Source of the DNA: CAYMDD01 sp964409675
GTDB taxonomy: Bacteria; Pseudomonadota; Alphaproteobacteria; Rickettsiales; SXRF01
DNA: 7,345 nucleotides
Assembly: GCA_964409675.1 (NCBI GenBank)
Contig: CAYPEF010000107.1
Span: 1 to 7,345 of the forward strand
Reading direction: 5' to 3'
Part shown: in pieces, positions 1 through 7,072 of the stretch
Position numbering within the stretch: position 1 is the stretch's first letter
Layout: every line of letters begins with the position of its first letter
Position numbers and translations under genes: made by a program
The notes under the pieces: generated by a model
Database searches by the model: none
What the model saw: the letters and a program-made list of their open reading frames with translations, nothing else
Told to the model about the DNA's origin: nothing

Positions 1-1629
1 GCCGATGCCCGCACGCAGATGCTGCAGGGCGTGGAAGCGCTGGCGCGCGCCGTGCGCGTCACCCTCGGGCCCCGCGGCCGCAACGTGGTGATCGAAAAAT
101 CCTTCGGCTCGCCCCGCACCACCAAGGACGGCGTGACCGTGGCAAAGGAAGTCACCTTGCCTAATAAATTCCAGAATATCGGCGCCCAGATGCTGCGCGA
201 AGTGGCCAGCAAGACCGCCGACCTCGCCGGTGACGGCACCACCACCGCTACCGTGCTCGCGCACGCCATCGTGATGGAAGGCTCCAAGGCGGTTGCAGCG
301 GGCTTAAACCCGATGGACCTGAAGCGCGGCGTGGACCTCGCGGTTGAAACCGTCGTCAACTCCATCAAGCAGAAAAGCAAGCCGGTGAACTCGCAGGCCG
401 AATGGGCGCAGGTGGCCACCATCTCCGCCAACGGCGACCGTGAGATCGGCGATCGTATCGCGGAAGCCATGCAGCGCGTGGGCCGCGAAGGCGTCATCAC
501 CGTGGAAGAAGCCAAGGGCATCGAGTTCGAGCTGGAAGTGGTGGAAGGCATGATGTTCGACCGCGGCTACCTCTCCCCCTATTTCATCACCAACGCCGAA
601 AAGATGGTGGTGGAGCTGGAAAACCCCTATATCCTGATCTTCGACAAGAAGCTCTCCGGCCTGCAACAGATGCTGCCGCTGCTCGAAGCCGTGGTGCAGC
701 AGCAGCGCCCGCTGCTGATCATCGCTGAGGACGTGGAAGGCGAAGCCCTCGCCACTCTCGTGGTGAACAAGCTGCGCGGCGGCCTGAAGGTTGCTGCCGT
801 GAAAGCCCCCGGCTTCGGTGACCGCCGCAAGGCGATGCTGGAAGATATCGCAGTCCTCACCGACGGCGAAGTCATCAGCGAAGACCTTGGCATCAAGCTG
901 GAAAACGTTACCCCGAAATCGCTCGGCCGCGCCAAGCGCGTCGTCATCACCAAGGACGACACCACCATCGTCGATGGCGCTGGCGACAAGAAGGAAATCG
1001 AAGCCCGCTGCACGCAGATCCGCGCGCAGGTGGAAGAGACTACCTCCGACTATGACCGCGAAAAGCTCCAGGAACGCCTGGCCAAACTCTCGGGCGGCGT
1101 GGCCGTGCTGAAAGTGGGCGGCTCCACGGAAGTGGAAGTGAAAGAGCGCAAGGACCGTGTGGACGATGCGCTGCACGCCACCCGCGCAGCCGTGGAAGAA
1201 GGCATCGTCCCCGGCGGCGGCGTCACCCTGCTCTACGCTTCGAAAGCCCTTGAAGGCCTGAAAGCGGACACGGATGACGTGCGCGCCGGTGTCAACATTG
1301 TCAAGCGCGCGCTCCAAGCCCCGATCCGCCAGATTGTGGAAAACGCAGGCCTCGACGGCGCGGTCGTCGCGGGCAAGCTGCTGGAGAGCAACGACACCAA
1401 TTTCGGTTTTGACGCCCAGAAGCTCGACTATGTGGACATGATCAAGGCCGGTATCATCGACCCCACCAAGGTCGTGCGCACCGCGCTGCAGGATGCGGCG
1501 TCCGTCGCCGGCCTGCTCATCACCACCGAATGCATCGTCACCGACCAGCCGGAAGAGAAAAAAGCGGCTGCCGGCGGTGGCATGGGCGGTATGGGTGGAA
1601 TGGGCGGCATGGGTGATATGGATTTCTAA
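1..1629 (+). CDS. groEL: 60-kDa chaperonin GroEL, 5' end cut by the window edge
   Basis: ATP-driven barrel chaperonin (Hsp60) that works in the cytosol with GroES to fold client proteins. The reading frame is open from base 1 (ADARTQMLQG...), which matches GroEL from about residue 10, so only about nine residues are missing; the ATG at 19 is internal, equivalent to E. coli Met16. Visible family signatures are VTLGPRGRNVV near the start, the nucleotide-binding GDGTTTATV (its Asp is equivalent to E. coli Asp87), the apical KAPGFGDRRKAMLEDIA segment, and DALHATRAAVEEG, which carries the Asp equivalent to catalytic Asp398. The C-terminus is the typical flexible GGM-repeat tail ending GDMDF. About 542 codons are visible, so the full protein is about 551 residues, normal for the family, with no disruption. 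groES would be expected just upstream, outside the window. The gene ends at a strong terminator, so it does not appear to be cotranscribed with the next gene. Confidence 0.98.
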   Translation, partial: ADARTQMLQGVEALARAVRVTLGPRGRNVVIEKSFGSPRTTKDGVTVAKEVTLPNKFQNIGAQMLREVASKTADLAGDGTTTATVLAHAIVMEGSKAVAAGLNPMDLKRGVDLAVETVVNSIKQKSKPVNSQAEWAQVATISANGDREIGDRIAEAMQRVGREGVITVEEAKGIEFELEVVEGMMFDRGYLSPYFITNAEKMVVELENPYILIFDKKLSGLQQMLPLLEAVVQQQRPLLIIAEDVEGEALATLVVNKLRGGLKVAAVKAPGFGDRRKAMLEDIAVLTDGEVISEDLGIKLENVTPKSLGRAKRVVITKDDTTIVDGAGDKKEIEARCTQIRAQVEETTSDYDREKLQERLAKLSGGVAVLKVGGSTEVEVKERKDRVDDALHATRAAVEEGIVPGGGVTLLYASKALEGLKADTDDVRAGVNIVKRALQAPIRQIVENAGLDGAVVAGKLLESNDTNFGFDAQKLDYVDMIKAGIIDPTKVVRTALQDAASVAGLLITTECIVTDQPEEKKAAAGGGMGGMGGMGGMGDMDF

Positions 1630-1652
1630 TCCATCCCCGCTCCACTAAAGCT

Positions 1653-1687
1653 AAAAGGCCGTAAAGCATTGCTTTACGGCCTTTTTT
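1653..1687 (+). terminator. Rho-independent terminator of groEL
   Basis: A perfect 15-bp stem (AAAAGGCCGTAAAGC at 1653-1667 with its complement at 1671-1685) closes a 3-nt ATT loop and runs into six T residues at 1682-1687. It begins 23 nt after the groEL stop codon. The A-rich base of the stem paired to the T tract means it could also act weakly on the other strand, but no minus-strand gene approaches from that side. Confidence 0.95.
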
Positions 1688-1716
1688 ATATAGAAACCAC
1701 GGGCAGTTAAGCCCCA

Positions 1717-1776
1717 TTACGGGACCGTAACAAAATTTTCATGAAAATGGCGGAATTTTTGTGCTATAAGGATAAT
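1717..1776 (+). promoter_or_regulatory. Putative promoter/operator region of the 441-aa gene
   Basis: Between the groEL terminator and the next gene lie two exact palindromes: TTACGG-GA-CCGTAA at 1717-1730 and ATTTTCATGAAAAT at 1735-1748. They are followed by two overlapping -10-like hexamers, TATAAG at 1765-1770 and GATAAT at 1771-1776, each five of six to consensus. No convincing -35 hexamer sits 16-18 nt upstream; the second palindrome occupies about that position. The arrangement suggests an activator or repressor site next to a weak promoter, but this is inference from symmetry and position only. Confidence 0.35.
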
Positions 1777-1810
1777 ATAAACTTTTCACAGGACATTACG
1801 CGCTTATTTT

Positions 1811-3136
1811 ATGGCTTCTGACAGCAATACCACCCCCGCCGAAGAAGCCGCGCACACCTCCACCCCCTGCTCGGTAAATACGGAAAAAAACCTGAAAAAG
1901 CCGCAATCCGGCAAAGATAATCTCGTACCGCAGGCGCAAGCGGCAACGGAAGAAAGCTCGCAGGCAGTCAACCCCGAAGAAGCGCTCAAAACCACAAGCA
2001 TTGATGCCGCGATGACTGCTGGAGCGTCGCAAGCGGTAACCACGCAAGCCATCGTTGCGGATGATACGCATAAAAGCACCTCGCAGGATGCAAAAGCACC
2101 CGCCGGCGAAACCCATACCGCCACCACCACACAGCCCGGCAGCTGGGGCGATGATTATAAAAGCATCTCCTATGACCTCGGCATGTTCGGCGGCATCAAT
2201 TACGTCATCAACACCGCCCTGTCAGCGCTTGGCATTGCCTACCAGTTCGAGCGCCGCGCGGCAGAGCCGATCAATAGATTCTCCGAACAGGTCGGCACCA
2301 AGATCGGCCAGGTCACCGGCCTGAAGAAAGCTAGCGCCATCGCCGGCACCAGCTTCGGCGTACGCGCCTTCTTCCTTACCTCCGGCGGCACGGCATTGCT
2401 CGGCATCATTAAAAAAGGCGACGAAAACCGCAACCGCATCGAATACAACACCAGCGAAGCCTATGACCGGCTGCAGGAAAAAATGGGCAAAGGCAACGAT
2501 GCCACGCGCTATAACATCGAACTGTATGATTTAGTCAAGGATGTCTCAGAAAAGCGCAAGCGCGGCGAACAGGCCGAACTGGACCCGGAAATCGAAAAAG
2601 AACTGCGGCGTAAACATTGCATCACCATTGAGCCTAACGGCGATTTGACCTTCAAGGAAGTCAAGCAGAACTGGCCGGACCTGCTAAAGACGCGCAGCTT
2701 CGCCATCGCCTCGGCGGTGGGCCTGAATTATTTGCTCGGCCTGACCAAGGGCAACGTGAAAGACCCGCAGGTTATCGCCCAGTACGGTAAGTACGGCAAA
2801 GGTTTTGGCCAGATCGAGCGTTACGGCACTCCCGTGATCGCCAATGTATTCGAAAAAACGCCGATACTGCGCAGCATGGCCGATAAAGAACTGGCCGCCA
2901 ATATCCTGCTTAACGACTCCATTCTCACCGCCGCCTCCGCCGGCACGCATTTCGGCATGCACTCGAACGGCCATGGCGAAAAGGAAGACGATTGCAGCGA
3001 TATCCCCTTCGACTATGCCAAATCCTCGCCTGCAACCGCTGCTAAAAAGGATATTCTGGCAAAGGGCAAACCCAGCGAGAGCCACGTAGCCAAGACCGCG
3101 CAGAAACAACCCGAAACCGCCGCCACCCGCGCGTAA
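1811..3136 (+). CDS. Unrecognised 441-residue protein with disordered N-terminus and hydrophobic core segments
   Basis: I do not recognise this protein. Residues 1-111 are low complexity, rich in Ala, Thr, Ser, Glu and Gln, and probably disordered. There is no signal peptide at the N-terminus. Residues about 112-385 look like a folded region opening with WGDDYKSISYDLGMFGGINY. It has hydrophobic, Gly/Ala-rich stretches at about 124-144, 176-200, 297-311 and 362-380 that could be membrane-inserting or buried helices. A charged, probably helical section (about 203-268) lies between them. The tail from 386 is hydrophilic and Lys/Ala-rich. The ATG at 1811 is the only reasonable start: an in-frame stop lies at 1778-1780, with no other start codon between. 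Its ribosome site is poor, since AGGA at 1790-1793 is 17 nt away. GC content and codon use look like the neighbours, and long uninterrupted length supports a real gene. It is a single-gene unit between the groEL terminator and a convergent tgt. Membrane protein, secreted effector or lineage-specific structural protein are all possible; none is shown. Confidence 0.85.
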   Translation: MASDSNTTPAEEAAHTSTPCSVNTEKNLKKPQSGKDNLVPQAQAATEESSQAVNPEEALKTTSIDAAMTAGASQAVTTQAIVADDTHKSTSQDAKAPAGETHTATTTQPGSWGDDYKSISYDLGMFGGINYVINTALSALGIAYQFERRAAEPINRFSEQVGTKIGQVTGLKKASAIAGTSFGVRAFFLTSGGTALLGIIKKGDENRNRIEYNTSEAYDRLQEKMGKGNDATRYNIELYDLVKDVSEKRKRGEQAELDPEIEKELRRKHCITIEPNGDLTFKEVKQNWPDLLKTRSFAIASAVGLNYLLGLTKGNVKDPQVIAQYGKYGKGFGQIERYGTPVIANVFEKTPILRSMADKELAANILLNDSILTAASAGTHFGMHSNGHGEKEDDCSDIPFDYAKSSPATAAKKDILAKGKPSESHVAKTAQKQPETAATRA

Positions 3137-3146
3137 TTTTTCTCCC

Positions 3147-3224
3147 TGTCATTGTGAGCGCAGCGAAGCAATCCATGCTTCAGCGAGTGGAGAGTTAGAT
3201 TGCTTCGCTCTGTTCGCAATAACA
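3147..3224. repeat. Palindromic repeat, GTCATTGYGAGC family, copy 1
   Basis: Two 27-nt arms, 3147-3173 and 3198-3224, are reverse complements at 22 of 27 positions around a 24-nt centre. The left arm carries GTCATTGTGAGCGCAGCGAA followed by GCAATCCA. The same arm occurs on the minus strand inside queA (right end of the 5289-5372 element) with 2 mismatches in 29, which shows this is a dispersed repeat and not a local hairpin. It starts 11 nt after the stop codon of the 441-aa gene. Repeats of this wording are known as non-coding dispersed elements in several bacterial lineages. It carries no T tract, so terminator function is not evident. Confidence 0.85.
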
Positions 3225-3252
3225 ATCTCATATAGCCATTTCGTATAATCAA

Positions 3253-3358
3253 TCGTCATTCCCAGAATCGCTTTAGCGACTATAGGCGCATTCATGCGGA
3301 CGGTGCCACAGGCTGGATTCCCCTATAATTTTCCTGCGAAAAATTCGGGGAATGACGA
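3253..3358. repeat. Palindromic repeat with TCGTCATTCCC ends
   Basis: Exact 11-bp inverted ends (TCGTCATTCCC at 3253-3263 and its complement at 3348-3358) bound a 106-bp element. Inside are smaller hairpins: TCGCT-TT-AGCGA at 3268-3279, and ATTCCCC (3317-3323) with AATTTT (3327-3332) pairing to AAAATT (3340-3345) and GGGGAAT (3347-3353). It resembles the TCATTCCCGC...GGAATCCA type of dispersed repeat. It lies 23 nt beyond the tgt stop, so as RNA its terminal hairpin could protect or end the tgt message, though no T tract follows. Confidence 0.7.
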
Positions 3359-3381
3359 ATGAATATATGGATGGGCTTTAG

Positions 3382-4497
3382 CTATGCATCGCTAATGCGG
3401 TATTTTTCCAGAAACGCTTCCGCATAGGCCGCAACCCTGCCCTGCGTGATGGCCTCGCGCAGCTCGCTCATCAGGCGTTGATAGAAGGCAAGGTTATGCC
3501 ATGTCAGCAGCATCGGCCCGAGCATTTCATCAGCCTTGAACAAATGATGCAGGTAGGCGCGCGAATAATGCGAGCAGGCCGGGCACGGGCAACCCGGCTC
3601 CAGCGGCGCGGAATCGTCGGCGTGGGCGGCGTTGCGCATGTTGACTTCGCCGAAATGCGTATAGGCACGCGCAAAGCGGCCTGAACGGGTGGGAATCACG
3701 CAGTCGAACATGTCGATGCCGCGCAGCACCGCGCCTATAATGTCGTCGGGCTTTCCTACCCCCATAAGGTATCTCGGCCTGTCCTTCGGAAGGTGCGGAA
3801 CGGTGATATCCAATACCTTGAACATCACCTCCTGCCCTTCCCCCACCGCCAGCCCGCCGACGGCATAGCCGTCGAAGCCGATGGCGCGCAATGCCTCCGC
3901 CGATTCCTGCCGAAGCTCCGGATAGACGCTTCCCTGCACGATGCCGAATACGCCGTACCCTTGCCGTGGTATGAACGCGTTTTTGCTGCGCTCCGCCCAG
4001 CGCATGGAGAGGCGCATGGAATCCGCCGCCTGCTGCTCGGTGGCCGGGTACGGCGTGCACTCGTCCAGCACCATGCTGATGTCGCTATCAAGCAGGTATT
4101 GAATCTCCATCGCCCGCTCCGGCGAGAGCACATGCGTGGCCCCGTCCAGGTGCGACTGGAAGGTGACCGCCTGTTCATCAATCTTGCGCAGCTTGCTTAA
4201 GGACATCACCTGGAACCCGCCGGAGTCGGTGAGGATCGGCTTGTCCCAGTGCATGAAACGATGCAGTCCGCCGAGCTTTGCAATGCGCTCCGCGCCGGGA
4301 CGGAGCATCAGGTGATAGGTATTGGAGAGCAATATATCCGCACCCGTGGCGGCGACGGATTCCGGCATCATGCCCTTCACCGTGGCGGCAGTGCCAACCG
4401 GCATGAAGGCGGGCGTTCGGATGTCGCCGTGCGCGGTATGTACGGTGCCGGTGCGGGCGTTGCCGTCGGTGGTGTTTAAGGTAAAGCGGACGCTCAT
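3382..4497 (-). CDS. tgt: tRNA-guanine transglycosylase (queuosine synthesis)
   Basis: Exchanges guanine 34 of the GUN-anticodon tRNAs (Asp, Asn, His, Tyr) for the queuosine precursor preQ1, in the cytosol. The 371 residues match the normal bacterial length. Seen in the sequence: TPAFMPVGTAATVKG near the N-terminus, LSNTYHLMLRPG, the base-binding Asp91 in LTDSGGFQVMSL, Asp145 in VLDECTPYP, GIVQGS at 185-190, GGLAVGEG at 214-221, the nucleophile Asp265 in FDCVIPTRSGR, and the zinc site Cys303-x-Cys305-x2-Cys308 with His334. The start ATG overlaps the queA stop in an ATGA (4494-4497). A GAGGAA ribosome site lies within the end of queA (4503-4508), 5 nt away, which points to translational coupling. 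The product of this enzyme is the substrate of QueA, so the pair forms a pathway operon. All catalytic and metal residues are present. Confidence 0.98.
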   Translation of the reverse strand: MSVRFTLNTTDGNARTGTVHTAHGDIRTPAFMPVGTAATVKGMMPESVAATGADILLSNTYHLMLRPGAERIAKLGGLHRFMHWDKPILTDSGGFQVMSLSKLRKIDEQAVTFQSHLDGATHVLSPERAMEIQYLLDSDISMVLDECTPYPATEQQAADSMRLSMRWAERSKNAFIPRQGYGVFGIVQGSVYPELRQESAEALRAIGFDGYAVGGLAVGEGQEVMFKVLDITVPHLPKDRPRYLMGVGKPDDIIGAVLRGIDMFDCVIPTRSGRFARAYTHFGEVNMRNAAHADDSAPLEPGCPCPACSHYSRAYLHHLFKADEMLGPMLLTWHNLAFYQRLMSELREAITQGRVAAYAEAFLEKYRISDA

Positions 4498-5615
4498 GCG
4501 GATTCCTCGTTTCGGTAAAGCAGGCAGGCATCGCCGTAAGAATAAAAGCGATATTTGTCCTTAATGGCATGCGCATAGGCGCGTTGCATCACGTCCATCC
4601 CGCAAAACGCACTCACCAGCATGAACAGCGTCGAGCGCGGCAGGTGGAAATTGGTGAGCAGCATATCCGCTGCCTTGAAGCGGTAGCCGGGGGTGATGAA
4701 AATATTCGTCTCGGCATTGAAGGGATGAATGCGTCCATCCGCATCCGCCGCCGATTCCAGCGTGCGCAAGGAGGTGGTGCCCACTGCGATGATCCGCCCA
4801 CCGCCTGCCTTGGCGCGGTTGATGCGCTCCGCCGCTTCCGCGCTGATTTCCGCACGCTCGCTATGCATAACATGCGCGCTAGTGTCCTCCGCTTTCACCG
4901 GCAGGAATGTTCCCGCGCCGACATGCAGCGTGACATGCACGCGCTCAACCCCGTGGGCATCGATGGCGGCCAGCAACGTATCGGTGAAATGCAGGCCCGC
5001 CGTGGGTGCGGCCACGGAATGGGCCTTCGCCGCATCATTGAATACGGTCTGGTAATCACTTCGGTCCCCGGCATCAGCCCTGCGCTGCTTTTCGATATAA
5101 GGCGGAAGCGGAATGCTGCCGTGGTGTTCAAGCAGCGCATGAAACTGCGCGGCATCGCAAGGGAAGGAAAGGATGACTTCGCCGCTTTCAAGCTTGCGCA
5201 GCACCTCCGCCGAGAAACCGGGCGCGAACGCAACCACATCGCCCACCCGCAGTCGCTTCGCGGGCTTGGCGAAGCATTGCCAGATCACCCCGTCATTACG
5301 AGGCGGAGCCGCCGCAAGCCAGCTATCCCCGTACTGAGGGGTGGATTGCTTCGCTGCGCTCGCAATGACGGGTTTGTGCAGCAGGATTTCTACCATCGCC
5401 TCGCCGCGTTTTCCCATCAGCCGGGCGGGGATGACGCGGGTGTCGTTGAAGACCATCACGTCGTGCGGGCGCAGGTGATGGAGAATGTCTTTGATGTATG
5501 CATCCTGATATGCTCCGTCTTTTACCACCAGCATTCGCGAGGCATCGCGCGGGGAAACCGGGCGAAGGGCGATGCGCTCTTGCGGCAGGTCGAAATCGAA
5601 CTGGTCTACCTTCAT
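4494..5615 (-). CDS. queA: S-adenosylmethionine:tRNA ribosyltransferase-isomerase with a repeat-derived in-frame insertion
   Basis: Transfers and isomerises the ribosyl group of S-adenosylmethionine onto preQ1-modified tRNA to give epoxyqueuosine. Family signatures: MKVDQFDFDLPQERIALRP at the N-terminus, MVFNDTRVIPARL (54-66), SVAAPTAGLHFT (200-211), HVTLHVGAGTF (227-237), IIAVGTTSLRTLE (275-287), NIFITPGYRFK (304-314), LLTNFHLPRSTLFML (319-333) and RFYSYGDACLL (356-366). The start is set at the ATG at 5613-5615 because the conserved N-terminus begins there; the frame stays open to another ATG at 5696, but those 27 extra residues come from an adjacent repeat. There is no strong ribosome site. 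At 373 residues it is somewhat longer than usual. Residues about 83-108 (VIASAAKQS ... WLAAAPPRND) are the translation of a palindromic repeat, and without them the protein is about 347 residues. The frame is intact on both sides, so the enzyme is probably functional. It overlaps tgt by 4 nt and follows the cyclophilin gene by 154 nt. Confidence 0.97.
   Translation of the reverse strand: MKVDQFDFDLPQERIALRPVSPRDASRMLVVKDGAYQDAYIKDILHHLRPHDVMVFNDTRVIPARLMGKRGEAMVEILLHKPVIASAAKQSTPQYGDSWLAAAPPRNDGVIWQCFAKPAKRLRVGDVVAFAPGFSAEVLRKLESGEVILSFPCDAAQFHALLEHHGSIPLPPYIEKQRRADAGDRSDYQTVFNDAAKAHSVAAPTAGLHFTDTLLAAIDAHGVERVHVTLHVGAGTFLPVKAEDTSAHVMHSERAEISAEAAERINRAKAGGGRIIAVGTTSLRTLESAADADGRIHPFNAETNIFITPGYRFKAADMLLTNFHLPRSTLFMLVSAFCGMDVMQRAYAHAIKDKYRFYSYGDACLLYRNEESA
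5289..5372 (-). repeat. Palindromic repeat, GTCATTGYGAGC family, copy 2, inserted in frame in queA
   Basis: Inverted ends CCCGTCATTACGAG (5289-5302) and the complement of CCCGTCATTGCGAG (5359-5372) agree at 13 of 14 positions. Read on the minus strand, its first arm continues GCGCAGCGAAGCAATCCA, matching the intergenic copy at 3147 with 2 differences in 29. The element is 84 bp, a multiple of three, has no stop in the queA frame, and encodes VIASAAKQS to WLAAAPPRND. It also contains a small GGCGG-AG-CCGCC hairpin at 5303-5314. The flanking protein sequence reads as a normal QueA on both sides. Confidence 0.88.
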
Positions 5616-5667
5616 AGGCGGCTTATTGAAGAAACATGCTGCATGGTATGGATGAATTCCCCCTAAC

Positions 5668-5747
5668 GTTATACCGGCGCAGGCCGGTATCTTCATTTTC
5701 CGCCCGCATAGGGGGTAAGAGAAGATACCGGCCTGCGCCGGTATGAC
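5668..5747. repeat. Long perfect inverted repeat, ACCGGCGCAGGCCGGT family
   Basis: A 24-bp arm at 5671-5694 is exactly complementary to 5721-5744, with a 26-nt spacer; allowing one mismatch the arms extend to 5668 and 5747 and end in GTTAT/ATGAC. Each arm is itself a hairpin, ATACCGGC-GCAG-GCCGGTAT. It lies between the ppi stop and the queA start. If transcribed through, it would form a very stable stem upstream of queA. It also supplies an ATG (5694-5696) that opens the queA frame early. Confidence 0.85.
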
Positions 5748-5769
5748 AGATACAGGGGTGGAGAAGTAA

Positions 5770-6321
<552 letters not shown>

Positions 6322-6328
6322 GGAATAA

Positions 6329-6334
6329 CCTCCT
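6329..6334 (-). promoter_or_regulatory. Ribosome binding site that fixes the cyclophilin start
   Basis: Perfect AGGAGG on the minus strand (CCTCCT on the plus strand), 7 nt before the ATG at 6321. It is the strongest Shine-Dalgarno sequence in the window and rules out the longer TTG-initiated reading. Confidence 0.85.
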
Positions 6335-6350
6335 GGCAAAAATTTTGCGG

Positions 6351-6379
6351 AGTTTCGACTGTCAGGCGTTAGCTGTCAA
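6351..6379 (-). promoter_or_regulatory. Possible promoter of ppi (-queA-tgt)
   Basis: A perfect -35 hexamer TTGACA (minus strand, 6379-6374) is followed after 17 nt by GAAACT (6356-6351), only three of six to the -10 consensus. Its position, just upstream of the ppi ribosome site and downstream of a palindromic repeat after bfr, is right for a promoter of the ppi-queA-tgt unit. The weak -10 keeps confidence low. Confidence 0.3.
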
Positions 6380-6425
6380 TGGGAAAAGCATTCCTTAGCA
6401 GCAGAGGAAGATATGAACATTTAAT

Positions 6426-6492
6426 TGTCACCCCGCCGCATGGCGGGGTCCGGGCACAGGGCATCCGGATGCTGCCATACGGCGGCATGACA
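6426..6492. repeat. Palindromic repeat, GTCACCCCGCCGCATGGCGG family
   Basis: Ends TGTCA (6426-6430) and TGACA (6488-6492) bound a 67-bp imperfect palindrome; the outer 28 nt of the two arms agree at 22 positions. The left arm holds a perfect hairpin CCCCGCC-GCAT-GGCGGGG (6431-6448). It begins 5 nt after the bfr stop codon. It may serve as the 3' hairpin of the bfr transcript, but no T tract follows on the minus strand. Confidence 0.75.
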
Positions 6493-6497
6493 GTATT

Positions 6498-6962
6498 TTA
6501 CACTACCGTCTGCAAATACGACGGCAGGCCCATAGCTTCGATCAGGCGGAGTTGCCTGGATAGAAAATCAATATGCTCCTCCTCGCTTTTCTGGATGTGC
6601 TCCAGCAGGTGGGAGGTGACGTAATCCTCGCGGTTTTCGCACAGGGTGATGGCGGCTTTTAAATCCACATGCGCGGTTTGCTCCAGCTTCAAATCCGACT
6701 GCAGGATTTCCGGCACATTCTCGCCGATCATCAGCTTGCCGAGATCTTGCAAATTGGGCAGGCCGCCGAGGAACAGGATGCGTTCCACCAGCATATCGGC
6801 ATGCTTCATCTCATCAATGGATTCCTTATACTCGAAATCGGCCAGCTTCATGAAACCCATATGCTTCAGCATACGCGCATGCAGGAAATACTGGTTGATG
6901 CCGGTGAGTTCATTGCGCAGCACGGCGTTCAAATGCTGCAGGATTTCCTTGTCGGGAGTCAT
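6498..6962 (-). CDS. bfr: Bacterioferritin (haem-containing iron-storage ferritin)
   Basis: Forms a 24-subunit cytosolic shell that oxidises Fe(II) and stores it as a ferric mineral, with haem bound between subunits. The 154 residues agree with the family's usual length (E. coli 158). All six ferroxidase ligands are seen: Glu18 (RNELTGINQYFLHAR), Glu51 and His54 (SIDEMKHAD), Glu94, Glu127 and His130 (SEEEH). Met52, the haem axial ligand, is present, which separates this from plain ferritin. RILFLGGLPNLQDLGKL (61-77) is the typical bacterioferritin loop and helix. An AGGA at 6970-6973, 7 nt from the ATG, supports the start. It lies downstream of bfd, the ferredoxin that releases iron from this shell, but a hairpin and its own promoter-like sequence in between suggest separate expression. 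Confidence 0.97.
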   Translation of the reverse strand: MTPDKEILQHLNAVLRNELTGINQYFLHARMLKHMGFMKLADFEYKESIDEMKHADMLVERILFLGGLPNLQDLGKLMIGENVPEILQSDLKLEQTAHVDLKAAITLCENREDYVTSHLLEHIQKSEEEHIDFLSRQLRLIEAMGLPSYLQTVV

Positions 6963-6991
6963 GGGGCGGTCCTGGAGAAACGTATGGGAAA

Positions 6992-7020
6992 ATAATACAC
7001 ATCCCGTCTTTTACGAGCAA
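6992..7020 (-). promoter_or_regulatory. Putative bfr promoter
   Basis: On the minus strand, TTGCTC (7020-7015) and TATTAT (6997-6992, five of six to consensus) are separated by exactly 17 nt. The predicted start of transcription near 6985 would leave a leader of about 23 nt containing the bfr ribosome site. It comes right after the hairpin that follows bfd, which fits an independent bfr transcript. Confidence 0.45.
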
Positions 7021-7023
7021 GGG

Positions 7024-7050
7024 AAAAGGCCGCCCGCCGTCTTAGGCGGC
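7024..7050 (-). terminator. Probable intrinsic terminator after bfd
   Basis: On the minus strand GCCGCC (7050-7045) can pair with GGCGGC (7034-7029) across a 10-nt loop, directly followed by C and TTTT (7027-7024). An alternative 5-bp pairing of 7045-7049 with 7034-7038 is possible. It lies 22 nt beyond the bfd stop. The stem is short but all G-C; the T tract is modest. Confidence 0.5.
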
Positions 7051-7072
7051 AAGATACGAGGACGGAAGCTTG

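Noticed and set aside
304..1317. Long minus-strand open frame (337 codons) opposite groEL
   Set aside because: It is the antisense shadow of a strongly conserved, GC-rich gene; its translation is His/Gly/Phe-rich with no family signature.
3317..3353. Intrinsic terminator of tgt
   Set aside because: The hairpin is good, but no T tract follows it on the minus strand; it is better explained as part of the palindromic element.
3147..3358. CRISPR-like array in the repeat-rich gap after the 441-aa gene
   Set aside because: The units are inverted, of two different families and not regularly spaced; there are no direct repeats with unique spacers.
4569..5666. Plus-strand open frame of 365 codons opposite queA
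   Set aside because: The minus-strand frame is clearly QueA with all motifs; the plus frame is Arg/His-rich shadow sequence.
5616..5696. Upstream start of queA giving 27 extra residues
   Set aside because: The extra residues derive partly from the palindromic repeat, and the conserved QueA N-terminus begins exactly at the ATG at 5615. Kept only as a point to check.
6322..6339. Longer cyclophilin reading starting at 6339
   Set aside because: It would start with TTG next to the AGGAGG site; the ATG at 6321 is correctly spaced from that site and begins a normal signal peptide.
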